DNA of 64,000 bases from Shinisaurus crocodilurus (Eukaryota; Chordata; Lepidosauria; Squamata; Shinisauridae), in the NCBI GenBank assembly GCA_021292165.1, contig CM037880.1, positions 224,036,467 to 224,100,466 on the forward strand, written 5' to 3'. Position numbers and translations under genes: made by a program. Below the pieces are notes generated by a model, which ran no database searches, had not been told where the DNA came from, and was given only the letters and a program-made list of their open reading frames with translations. Shown here piece by piece: positions 40,308 to 51,163 of this stretch. Each line of letters begins with the position of its first letter. Within the stretch, counting starts at the first letter, position 1.

Positions 40308-43300
40308 CTGCAGGGAGAGAAGGAGGGTCAGCTGTGGGGTGGCAGGAATTCTAAAGAGTGGGTGAATCCATTCCTAAGTATCACCTCTGACATTCCTAAA
40401 CTAAAGGGCAAAGTGTGTTCCTCCCTGGATACAGACACCTGACCTACCTGGAGTCTCTCATAGAATGCACTAACACCGTGTTCTCCAACCTTGGGTCCCC
40501 AGATGTTGTTGGCCTACAACTCCCAGCATGCCCCAGCCAGCATAGCTGGCTGGGGCGTGCTGGGAGTTGTAGGCCAAAAACATCTGGGGACCCAAGGTTG
40601 GAGAACACTGCACTAACAGTTGCTACCTATTCTACAAGTCTAGATTTCTCATTCTGGAATCATGATCGCTTCTCTGGTTCCATCTCTGTCCCCAGCCCTT
40701 CATGTGGATCAGAGTCACCTTTTCACCCAGAAGCCTGTCTTGAAATGTTGGGCAGAATCCTCCTTTCTCCCTCCCTCGCCCTCTCCCCCATTATGAAGTA
40801 AGGTTTCGTATTGTTGTTAGCTGCCTTGAGCGCCATGTTTGGGTGGAGAGGCAAGATATGAATTACATTACAGAAGGGGGAGTAGGAGGTAGTCAATGCA
40901 CATATACATCAAGTGACCTCGCATGTGTATCCTGAGATATCTTTGCTTCAGGGAGTGAGGATGAGGTGGGAAAATGGGAACTTACAGGGGGTTGGATTTG
41001 CCGTGGTCAGCCACAGAGTTTCCCACGTGGATCTCGGCTCCACGGATTCTCTCACCACAGCAGTCCTCACGGTTTTTCACAACAACATCAGAGATGGCAT
41101 ACTGGTCTCCCAAGTCCACATACCACCAGGGTTCTGTGTCCAGCTGAGTGTGGGTGCAGGAGCCGTGTTTATACCACTCTCCAGAACAATTCCCATCCAC
41201 GGCCTTTCCTGCCACTGCAATTATCTCGTGTGGGTACAGGGAGGACTGCCAGGCCGGACGACCTTCAGCCAAGTTCTGAGCTGCAGATGCAACATGATGG
41301 AAAGAAGGTGGGGGAGAGAAATAGTTGTCATTAGAGGGTGTTCATGGACCTTGCTTCTCTGGGCAAGCACAGGGATTGCCAGAGAATGTGCGAACCCATT
41401 GGGATACCCCCTTCCAGTGAAAATTGTGGGGAAGGGATTGCTAAGGGGGCAAAGCTGGGTGACCATGGAGGTGGGTGACCACACAAGACCAAGGGGAGAA
41501 GTTTCTCGACAAAAGGATGAGGGGGAAAGTGCAATCATAAATATACGGTCTGTCCCCGTTCCCTTCCTGTGCACACGGTACTGTTGGGTTTTGCATAGGC
41601 AGAACGAGATTACCACCTGACATCGGGATTATCACCTGACCTGGTGAGTGTCTCTTGAGTTCAAATACACAAGGTCTCTGGTCATGAGACATAGTCTCGA
41701 GGTGATATGACTCAGCAACCTTGAACAGGTTTAGCCGTCAACATGTTGATGAATAGGTTATACAACTGGGTGAGTAATATCCTATTTATAGGTGGTATAA
41801 AGCTAGCACACTTGCTGATAGCTTCATTCTACTCCTTGCTGTCTCTCGTCTCGACTCGACATGTGTCTTGTTCTTGGACTTCACTTCATCTAGCCTTACC
41901 ACTGGGGTAGTGGATTTGAGTCTGCAATGATGTAGTGAGTAACAGATGCATTGCTTGCCTTAATCCCATGTAATTGGGTCTTACAAATAAACTCTTTAAT
42001 CTTTATTAACTGCTGTTATCTCCTCCTTCCGCCTGCGTGACTGGGACTGAGGGTCACTGGCTAGGGGAGCTTTTGAACCCGGGTCAGTCCAGCTCTCACA
42101 GGTACGTCTGGACCTGATATTGGAGTCTGTCATTTGAGAATGATAAAAAGTAAACGTGTGTTACTTTAGCTTAATCATGCCCCATTCCTCCACCCCTCAC
42201 TCGCTGGGTGACCTCACTTGGTCCTATTAGCCTTCTGTGGTTTAAGGTATTTTTGACAAATTCTATACCTGTCTGCTCAGAAGCAGATTCCCAGGCAAGG
42301 GAGCATATGCTTGCAGCCTTGGTTGTAATAACCACTCCCACCCCACCAAAAAGAAAGAAAGGAAGGAAGAAGTGGGGGGAAGAGAGGAAGGATTGATAAT
42401 TACAATGGAATTGCAGGCTAAATTAAAAATAGTAAACTTTTTTACATGTAATGGAAACAGGACCCATAAATATAATATCTAGCCAGCCCACCCCACCCCA
42501 CATTCCGTATTCACCCCACCCCACATTCCGTATTCACAGACTGCTTTACGCACGCACTAGCAGGAAAAGATCAAAAGAGATCTTTTGATCAAAAGATCAC
42601 CTCATGGTACAGTTGAACCGTAAATATCACATCCAGGCAGCCAGTCCCCCTCTCCCAAATTCTGTCTTTACACACCAGCAGGAAAAGATCAATAGAGCAT
42701 ACATGCACTCACCACAAAACACAGTTCACCCAATAACATACCACATCAAACATACCAGTTAAAAACATTAATTTACGTTGCCCGATATCTTTAAATGCAG
42801 AAAAAATGTACAAGCATCACAAGCCTGAACCTACCACTGATTTTAACTCCCACCCAACCAGTACAGTTTTTAAGGCTGCAATCCTACACACACTTACCTG
42901 GGAGTAAGTCCCATTGAACTCAATGGAGCTTACTTCTGAGTAGACATGTATAGGATTGCACTGTAAAAATAGCAGCAGCAGAAAAGGAAAAGAATGAAAA
43001 GTAAATGACTTATAAATACCATTTTGGGGGATGCTTGAATCTGAGGTGAGCTGAGGTGGTGTCCGTGTCTGGTCACGGGCCAGCAAGCACAACACACACA
43101 GTCTCACCACAAACAGTATTTTATAAAAGATTATGATTGTGATCTCATTGTAGTTACTTGCTCTCCTCTCTGCTAAGCTGGAGAAGAAAGAAGAGCCTGT
43201 TCCTTCAGAGCAGGATGCTCAACCCAACAACAACACAATAGCATTGTGACAGCACTTTCTCACTTCCAGACAACAGAATTGGCTGGTGGGCAAGTTTGAG

Positions 43301-44334
43301 GACACGTAAAGAGCCCCCATGGAAGCAGCAGCCACCGCCGGACTCCCGCCTTCCCCTCAGTGGCCACGGGGGACACTGGATCAAGCTACAGACGCTTCGT
43401 GGATTTGAGAAGCTACATAAATAAGCACCCCAAGCACATATCCTTCAACAAGTGTGTGTCTTTCTCTGTTTCTCACCCTTCTCTTCTTCTCCTTCCCAAA
43501 CAGTCTGTCCAGACACAGTTATATACATAGTGGAACAGAGAGAAACTGCTGCTGCTCCCACTGACTTTGGCTGTGACCTCCCCTGCCCCCTTTCATGGCA
43601 CAGCCTTCAGTCACGTGGTCTGGTGTAAATGAGATGGGGGGATTGTGCAGATGTCTGATTGGCTGAGGGCTGACTCCCCTTTGCCCCTATAGCCATGAGA
43701 TAGATGAAGGGAGAGAGGGAGGGGGAACAACCAATCAGTTTTCGCTCTCCGGCTCACAGCCAGAGGGCACTCTTGAGTAATCCAGGCTTTTGGCTGGCGA
43801 AGGAACAGGCAGCCCTGGCTGGGCCCCTCCCTGAAAAGCCTTCTCTTTCCCTACAGGCATTTTCATAGGGGGAAAGAAACAGTAGTTCCTGGGGGAATGT
43901 TCTGAGCATGTGCAAGTTATATCGCACATGCCCAGTGTTCCCCCTAGCCAAATCAGGAATTAAAGAAGAACAAACAGTGTTGCACTGCTGCCACCAGCCA
44001 TCTTACATTGCATCCCATGGAGGGAAACAAGGTCTGGTACACAAGCAATGAGAAGCAGGTTAGGCAGGACAGGTCAGGTGGGGCTACGTCTCCTTGCCCT
44101 GTATGATGAGCCTCCACTGAACAGTGGCATGTATATTAGCAGTCTGGGAAGGAATAAGAGACCTTGAATGCAGGGGGAACCATTTGAACTTGGGATGGGC
44201 CCACAAAAGACCACAATGTCCCCTCCCTTTCCCCAGTTCTCACCAACTCCTTTCATCTCCGGCTTGCAGCTCTGGGCCTCTCCACACCTTGCCAGCAGTG
44301 CCGGGAGCAGCAGCGAAGTCCAGAGGACGAGCAT
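40148..44334 (-). CDS. F-type (fucose-binding) lectin, gene 2, spliced
   Basis: Paralogue of gene 1 on the opposite strand, joined from 44334-44244, 41280-40986 and 40307-40148 (181 aa). It has a signal peptide (residues 1-20, LLLPALLAR core) and one F-type lectin domain. H74, R101, D103 and R108 keep the HX26RXDX4R/K fucose signature, and C104-C105 is kept. Exon lengths 91 and 295 nt and phases 1 and 2 equal gene 1; the last exon is nine bases longer and ends EEQC, so there is a terminal cysteine. C50 and C70 of gene 1 are replaced. Identity over the central exon is about 60% by eye. The ATG again lies one base after a splice acceptor. Introns contain a solo LTR (41582-42100), a MITE (40476-40610) and another small MITE. 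The role is inferred from the family as secreted glycan binding. Confidence 0.9.
40476..40610. mobile_element. Near-perfect hairpin MITE in gene 2 intron
   Basis: 135 bp. Arms of about 63 bases (GTGTTCTCCAACCTTGGGTC ... CCCAGCATGCCCCAGCCAG) around CATAG. Bracketed by an 8-bp duplication CACTAACA (40468-40475, 40611-40618), which fits a hAT-mobilised MITE. Confidence 0.88.
40986..41280 (-). CDS. Lectin gene 2, central lectin-domain exon
   Basis: 295 nt between acceptor CATCTGCAG and donor GTAAG. Encodes 'NLAEGRPAWQSS', 'PWWYVDLGDQY' and 'KNREDCCGERI', with all four sugar-binding residues. Confidence 0.93.
41582..42100 (+). mobile_element. Solo LTR in gene 2 intron 1 (antisense to the gene)
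   Basis: 519 bp, TGTTGGG...TCTCACA, perfect 5-bp duplication GGTAC (41577-41581, 42101-42105). TATAAA at 41796-41801 and AATAAA at 41986-41991 show plus-strand polarity. No internal region remains. Confidence 0.9.
42481..42600. repeat. Short tandem duplication and palindrome
   Basis: CACCCCACATTCCGTATTCA occurs twice in tandem (42489-42538). A GATCAAAAGA/TCTTTTGATC palindrome follows near 42570-42592. It is intronic in gene 2. Confidence 0.55.
42869..42963. mobile_element. Small hairpin MITE in gene 2 intron 1
   Basis: GCTGCAATCCTACACACACT ... GGAGTAAGTCCCATTGA pairs with GGAGCTTACTTCTGAGTAGA ... TATAGGATTGCAC. It has a central TTGAACTCAA palindrome. Confidence 0.65.
44244..44334 (-). CDS. 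Lectin gene 2, first coding exon
   Basis: 91 nt, start ATG at 44334-44332, preceded by a long C-rich tract and CAG, followed by donor GTGAGA. The protein begins 'MLVLWTSLLLPALLAR' and passes 'EAQSCKP', shared with gene 1. Confidence 0.9.
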
Positions 44335-45544
44335 CCTGCAGGGGGGGCAGGGGGGGAGAGGAGGGAAGAAGTCAGTGAGGGGGAGCAGATGCTGGATGCA
44401 TGGGGAGATATTTGGGGACGTCCCCTTCAAAGAGACGGCCAGCAGTGCTGAAGACTGGCGTGGTGAGGAAGAGGCATTCAGAAGGAAGGAAGAGCTGTGT
44501 TTGCTCAAGAGCTGGTGCCCGTTCCAGAATGGCCAGCGGGGCTTTAAATGGGAAGCTCCAAGCCTGGCCACTCGGTAGCAAAGAGTGAAGCTATTTGGGT
44601 CAGATGGGGGAAAGTTCAGAGGAGCTGCAAAGATGATAAAAGGGATGGGAGGCAGATCCTGCGGTGCAAGATTTACCAAGCCAGGAATGTTTGGCGGATG
44701 GTATGAAGAGATGTAAGGAAGAGGAGGGGGAAAGATACAGTTGAAGACGGGGCAGGAAGCAGCGACTCCAAACCCAGGGAGGCAGACATGGGGGAAGTCA
44801 CTGGGCAGCTGGGCTGAGCTTCCCGGCATGTCTACACTACACATTTGAACCAGTTTCAAACTTCCTCAAGTGCAGTTCTCCAAAGGGCTGGAGATCCTTA
44901 ACAGACTTTTAACATGCCCTTAAAAAAAAACTGTTTTCAAATGGACAGCCTTGAAAAGTGACCTCTTTTCAGACCAGATGAAATGCTAGTGGAGAACCTC
45001 CTGGCATCGTTTGGGGCTCCCTTTTCTTGTGGGGGAGGGTGTCCAGTCCCACCCCACCCCCTCACTCACCTCGCCTCTCTTTCTCGGGACAAACAGGAGT
45101 GTCGGTTGCCCTTCTGGGGGTTTCGCAATGAGAGCTCCTTTCCTTCAAACTGACCTCGGTGATGATTTCCCCCCTGGATCCTGGAAGGCTTTTTAGAGCT
45201 GTCCAGGTTTTATCTGCTTTCCAGTGGGCGGCTCTTGCCTGGCTCAGAAAAACCAAGCCAATCGGAAGGGTGCTGAGCCCAAGATCAAGGCTAAATATCA
45301 AGTTTCCATCTCCCCACATGTGGTTTCTTTCTTTCCCCTGGGTGTTGACACTTGTGGATTATGTTATTCAACCCACACCCAATTTAAGAATGTCTCCCCC
45401 CCCCCTTTAAGCAGCCTCCCAATCTCCAATTGTTTGTTGACTCTCTCCCACAAGGGGCATAAAACACTGCTTCATGGCATGTGAAAATTATTTGGAGAAT
45501 ATCCCGTTTCTATTTCATCCATGCGGAGAACTCACAAATATAGA

Positions 45545-45730
45545 TGAGTATTGATTTGGGCCAGGTGCCAAACACAGCCACCCAGCCCCAAGTCAGTACT
45601 CTCAGGATGGCGGGTGGGTTGCACCTCTCCGTTGCAGTGGCCGAAGGAGAGGTCAAGAGCTTGCCCAAAACCTGTGGAGGCTGTCGCCGTTCTCCACACC
45701 TGATATCATACCAGAGAGGAGACTATTTGG
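45545..45730. other. Gene 2 upstream segment shared with gene 1 upstream
   Basis: CCAGGTGCCAAACACAGCCA, GGTGGGTTGCACCTCTCCG and AACCTGTGGAGGCTG align with the minus strand of 19940-20120. Position and orientation relative to the lectin gene are the same in both places. Confidence 0.6.
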
Positions 45731-45812
45731 CAGAAGAAACACCCAGGATTTCATGGCCCCCGTCATGCCCGCCACCTACATTTTGTTTGCAAAAGTCCTC
45801 TCTGAACATAAC

Positions 45813-47101
45813 TGTGAAGAGAAGCGTCAGGGTTTCCTGCACCATACACACGTGTAAACAAGGTACCGTAATCTCAGCTGGAGGTTGGGAATCCCATGCA
45901 AATGTACATAGCTTTCTCTGATGGCGCCTCAGAATCTCCCCTGTCCCTTTGATGCCTCGGTGCCACAGGTATCCGCCCTCTAGTCATGAGCCACCCCTCC
46001 TCCACCTAGCCCAGATGAAGTTCATCCTGATTGGCCAAGGACAGCCAAGCTATAGAAAGGAGGGGGGGAAATCTATATTGCCAGCTGTGGCTTCAGTGCC
46101 TGGGTATTTATATAGTAAAGGAACTAGTTTTTGTTATTTTGTAGCTCTACTTGTATGTATCAAAGTCAGGGATGGGGACGCGGACTCCAGGACTCAACTC
46201 GTGAGTCGGACTGAGTCCCCCCTCTGACTTGAGTCCCAATATTTTTAATGGGACTCTAGACTTGACTCGGGATTCGAGACCAAGGACTCTTCAACATCCC
46301 TGGGCTGTGCCAGAAGGAGTGGAGAGAAGTGCGATCGCCAGCGAAGATTTTATTTTTTAAAATCATTTTCCTAAAATGCAACCTTTCAGACATTTTGGGT
46401 TTGGCTGCCTCTGCCTGCCTGTTTGGGGTTCCCTGCCTCCTCTGCCTGCCTGGTCTCTTCTTAACCAGTTCCACAGTTTGAATTGTCCAAGACAAAGGCC
46501 TCTGCCTGCCTGCTTTGGGGTTCCCTGCCTCCTCTGCCTGTCTGGTTATTTTGGGTTTGTCTGCCTGGTCTGTTCTTGCCAAAATCAGTTGCAGAGTTTT
46601 GAAATAAAAAGGCACACTTGTGCCTAGAATTTATTTAAGGCACACATCTGAAGTAGCCTTATTTTGTTGGGAAAAACCCCCATTGATTTTAACAGGGACT
46701 CGTGGAGTCAGCTTTGGGAGTGACTTGGGACTTGTGTCGTGAGTCACCATTTTGGACCAAGGACTCAGACTCGGACTCAAGACTCGGGTCCAAAGACTCG
46801 TGACTCGACTCGTGACTCGAGACCAAGGACTCTTCAACATCCCTGATCAAAGTGTTCCCCACCTTTCTCCCTCTTCCCTCATTCCCCACCTTTTATTGTA
46901 ATCTGTTTACCTTGAATAAACTTTCCTGGTTTTACCCCACACAGGGGTGTGTGGTTCTTCTGTGGTTTAGTGCTAAATCCAGTGTATAGACCAAGGGCAA
47001 GGCCCTTTAGAGAATCAGGTCAAGACGGCAGAGCGAAGGCTGGCAGTTTTGCTCCTTTGATCTCTGGTCTTGAGTAAAGGACCGGTTGGCAGTCCTTCAC
47101 A
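45813..47101 (+). mobile_element. Solo LTR, plus strand, with hAT copy F inside
   Basis: Ends TGTGAAG...CTTCACA, perfect 5-bp duplication ATAAC (45808-45812, 47102-47106). Without the hAT insert it is about 600 bp. AATAAA at 46915-46920 and CTGGTTTTACCCCACA downstream show kinship with the LTR at 5428-6367 read on the other strand. It lies about 1.5 kb upstream of the gene 2 ATG exon. Confidence 0.9.
46167..46845 (+). mobile_element. ACTCG-rich hAT element, copy F (inside a solo LTR)
   Basis: 679 bp, perfect duplication ATCAAAGT (46159-46166, 46846-46853). The left ACTCG block is slightly shortened; the 3' CTGCCTGCCTG region is full. Confidence 0.93.
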
Positions 47102-48200
47102 ATAACATATATGCAAGGGTAAACATGTTCATGTATTGGAGTGTGTCATAATGACACACACACACTTATCCCAAAGGGGTTTATTTTATTGAACACAGGG
47201 ATAAATAATATATACAATAAATGCTTTGGAATTAGCTATTGGTAAAAGGCATTATGTGAACTGCAGAATGAAATTAATCAGTTCATATATCACAAAGAAA
47301 ACTCAGCATAGTAAGCACTTGAGTTACCATGGCAAGAAAGGAGAGCAGCACCTCTTACCAGCACCTCGTGCGCCAGCTGGTGCCTCAGGTCTTCCCTTCA
47401 GTCAAATGGGTCCAGACTTATGAGTCCGGCAAAGGCGTTTGTTGTTCCTGACCACTTGTGTGTCATCCAACTCCTCTAGAGGACTTGGCTGACCACAAGA
47501 GGTCCAGGGTTGAAAAGACGGCAAGGGGGACCACAGGATGGGAGCCTGGCTGTCCAGGGCGAGGCAGCACTAAAGCGGGTGGGGAGGAACCCTGGGTCTT
47601 GGAGCTCGTGATTTTTATGAGATTCGAACAAAGAGACCAAAGCTCTGAGTCCAACTTAGACAAAGCAGATAAAAGAGGGGGAGACAGCAGGTGTGCAGGG
47701 GCCCATCCCCGGGCCTTTCTTGGGGCGGCCGCAGGAGCAGACACCCCTAGAAAGGTTCCTCCTCCCCATCCTGCTGCCCGCCCCCCTTGACTTATCTGAT
47801 TCTCTGCCGGCGGCTGGTGACAGCAACGGCTTGACAGCAGTGGTGGCTTGGTGCCGCCGCACATCTCTTCCTCACCAAGGAAGGGGCAAGCAAGGAAGGG
47901 GTGCATGGCGGCAGCAGGCTCTGCTGGGTGCCCCCTCCCCAAGCGAGAGGAGGCCGCACAGCAGCGCCCCCGCCTTGCCCCCTCCTGTCGCTGACTGTGG
48001 CACCAATGGCACCACAGTCAGCGATGGGGGGGGGGCTCAGGCTGATTGGCCACATGAGCTGCCAATCAGCCTAAGTGGTGCCCAATGTGGCCAGCATTAG
48101 CGATGTTGGGAGGCACGCTTAGGCCAATTGGCCATGCAAAGTGTCAGTCAGCCCAAGCACCACCCAATGTCGCCAGCCGATGACAGCCGGCAAAGTGCTG
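47102..48200. other. Unassigned, GC-rich in its second half, small hairpins
   Basis: Two stems, CGCTGACTGTGG/CCACAGTCAGCG (near 47989-48024) and GGCTGATTGG/CCAATCAGCC (near 48040-48070), suggest hairpin elements. Long open frames in this GC-rich stretch have no recognisable domain. Confidence 0.35.
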
Positions 48201-48319
48201 CTTGAGTGCTTGAGTCCGGCTGTCATCGGTCAGAGCCCCGTGGCCAGAGCGGCAGCCATTGTTTGCCACTCTGGCCACAGGGCTGTATGCCCCTTTTGGC
48301 CTGCGGGAGGCTTAGCGTG

Positions 48320-48520
48320 TCATCTGGGTTCGGATGACATGCTAAACCTCCGTAGGTTCAGTAAACCCTACTGCAAGCCATGGTTCAGTAGGGTAGGTTA
48401 AAGATACTCTCCTTAACCACCCTAAGTAAACCTTCCCAGGTTCGGGTGATGCTTTAACCCTCAGTAGGTTTACTCATGAGGTAAACCTACTGAGGGTTAA
48501 TGTGCCATGTGAACCCATGT
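48320..48520. repeat. Foldback element
   Basis: TAACCCTCAGTAGGTTTAC (48455-48473) and its exact complement (48481-48499) form a 19-bp stem. Weaker GGTTCAGTA/TACTGAACC-type pairs lie around 48355-48400. Confidence 0.6.
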
Positions 48521-48689
48521 CTGAAATTATTTCCCTTACTGGAGAGCAATAGAACATCCACACTGCAAATTTAAAATTGCTCCAGTTGGTATTAGATCCC
48601 CTTAGGAATTGAACGGAATGCAGAAATTCTAAATCCCCATTAGAGATTCTCAAGCCTTCCTAGAGCTGTAATTGCAGTGTTTCTTGCAG

Positions 48690-50230
48690 GGAAAGCAGTG
48701 TTCGAATACAAATAACTTTATTGAATAAGTCCACCAACCATTTCAAACAAACAAAAACAAGCAAACATTATAAAGAAACATTAGAGAGAAAGCTTTACAT
48801 TAAAATTAAAACCCATATATTATAATTAAGGATAGCATATTAAAATTTAAAACATAACATTAAAATTGTCAAGCAGTATACAATATATATATGCAATATA
48901 GTTTGTAACTAACGGTTGATAAAACCAACAATAAACAACCCCTTGCATATTAAAACATTTAATAAAATCTATTAGCCGATCCATTTTTCCAATTCTTTTT
49001 TCCTTATACTGGCTACTCTGAGAGCAAAGAGGGCAACTCTCTGGGACACAAAGTAACTGGAACCTTGTAAGAGAAATAACCATTTATCCTTCACTGTCCA
49101 ATTTCTCATGTGTATCAAATAAAGATAGATAATGTTCTCTACATTTTGAATTTAAATGGCATTCAAGTACCGTAAATAGTGTGCCAAATCTTCTATTGCA
49201 GAATTGCCACATATACTATACATAATCTATCTTTCATTGGAATACCTTGGAATCTACCATGTAGCATCATTGTATCCATTATTTCAAATTGGAGATCAGT
49301 AAAGGCTACATGTTGGTCCTGTTGATTCCACGTCCCAAAACCACCTATATCGCTTCTTTTTCTTACCAAAAATTAGAACTTTTGATTTCTTGCTATTAAT
49401 CACTAAGTCATTTCCCCTACAATTAGAGCTAAAATTTCTCAGTAGCCTCCACAAACTGACCTGTGTGGTGGATAACAAAATCATATCCTCCGCATATAGG
49501 AGGACATTCACCGATTTATCCATAACCTTTGGCATCTGAAGCTCTTGGCTATGAAGTGTGGAAACTACATCATTGATATAGAAATTAAAAAGGAATGGCG
49601 CAAGAATGCAACTCTGGCGAATTCCTTTACTTTTGGGGATCTCGTTTGTTAAAGCTTAGTTTACCCCAGTTCTAACCTTTAAACTAGTGTCTGTATAGAG
49701 GATCTTTATAAGAAAAAGGAGTCTCTGATCAATGTTTGTTTTAGTCAGTTTTTCCCAGAGAACGTTTCTCTTTATTGAATCAAAGACAGCACTTAAATCA
49801 ACACATGTGGTTAAAAAAAAAAACCTGTCCACCCTTTGTAGTGTATTTATGAGATAAGGTGAAACAATTATCGATAACAGACCTTCCTTGTCTAAAGTCG
49901 GCCTGCTCTTCTGCTAAAATAACATTTTGTTCAGCCCAGTCCTCTAATTTTTGGTATAGAAATCTAGCATAGATTTTTACAGGGATATCGATTAAGCTGA
50001 TGGGTGTATAGTTTCTGAGGTCTCCACGATCACCTTTTTTAAATAAAGGAATTATTATGCTAAGTTTCCATCCGTTAGGTGTACAACCAGTATTGCTTAT
50101 GTGGGCGAAGAGGTCCACAAGAACAGTGGCCCACCAGTCAATAGAGTTCTGAAGGCTAAAGATCTTCTCCTGGGGCTTTATTGTTCCTTAGTGATAGAAT
50201 AAGGGGCTTTATTTCCTGCTTTATGATTGA
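48690..50230 (-). mobile_element. LINE 3' half, minus strand (same type as 1-770)
   Basis: Minus-strand text: 'GCTPNGWKLSIIIPLFKKGD', 'YTPISLIDIPVKIYARFLYQ', 'EEQADFRQGRSVIDN' (50118-49798), then 'VNVLLYAEDMILLS' with YAED (49535-49296), and a 3' region to about 48690. Several frame breaks. Probably Ingi/Vingi-like. Confidence 0.78.
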
Positions 50231-50235
50231 AGGCC

Positions 50236-51163
50236 ATTTAGTTTATTATGTATTTATTATTTATTATTTATTTATTTATTAGATTTATATACCCCGCTTT
50301 TTTTTCCTGCAAGGAACCCAAGGCGGCTTTCATAATCCTCCTCCTCCTCACCACTTTATCCTCACAACAACCCAGGGATGGGGACTCGGACTCGAGGACT
50401 CGACTCGTGAGTCGGACTGAGTCCCCCCTCTGACTCGATTCTGACTCGAGTCCCAATATTTTTAATGGGACTCGAGACTCGACTCGGGACTCAAGACCAA
50501 GGACTCGTCAACATCCCTGGGCTGTGCCAGAAGGAGTGGAGAGGAGCGCGATCACCGGTGAAGAGCACATGGAAGCGAGGCGCGCCGCTGCTCAGCCACT
50601 ATGGACAGCTACCAGGAGTGCAGCCCCAACGATGTGTTGAGATTTATTTTTATTTATGTGTTGTTGTGGGGGGTTAGGGTTAGGGTCAGACATTTTGGGT
50701 TTGGCTGCCTCTGCCTGCCTACTTTGGGGTTCCCTGCCTCCTCTGCCTGTCTGGTTATTTTGGGTTTGTCTGCCTGGTCTGTTCTTGCCAAAATCAGTTG
50801 CAGAGTTTTGAAATAAAAAGGCACACTTGTGCCCAGAATTTATTTAAGCCACACATCTGAAGTAGCCTTATTTTGTTGGGGGAAAACCCCATTGATTTTA
50901 ATAGGGACTCGTGGAGTCAGTTTTGGGAGTGACTCGGGACTCGTGAATCACCATTTTGCACCAAGGACTCGGACTCGGACTCGAGACTCAGGTCCAAAGA
51001 CTCGTGACTCGACTCGTGACTCGAGACCAAGGACTCTTCAACATCCCTGCAACAACCCTGTGAGGTAGGTTAGGCTGAGAGTTAGTGACTGGCCCAAAGT
51101 CACCCAGTGAGTTTCATGGCTGAGCGGGGACTAGAACCCGGATCTCCGGAGTCCCAGTCCAAC
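50236..51163 (-). mobile_element. MIR-like tRNA SINE, minus strand, split by hAT copy G
   Basis: 50236-50372 (TTTA-rich tail, ACCCCGC, CCTGCAAGGAACCCAAGGCG) and 51050-51163 (CCCTGTGAGGTAGGTTAGGC ... AGTCCCAGTCCAACAC) join into one SINE, as at 59900-60136. The tRNA-like head is truncated. Confidence 0.85.
50373..51049 (+). mobile_element. ACTCG-rich hAT element, copy G (inside a SINE)
   Basis: 677 bp, perfect duplication CAACAACC (50365-50372, 51050-51057). Like copy A it keeps ATGGACAGCTACCAGGAGTG from the transposase region, with the same internal junction. Confidence 0.93.

Noticed and set aside
47463..48100. Overlapping GC-rich ORFs of 90-160 codons on both strands
   Set aside because: Open frames on both strands of GC-rich sequence with no domain, splice pattern or conservation. 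Probably composition effects.
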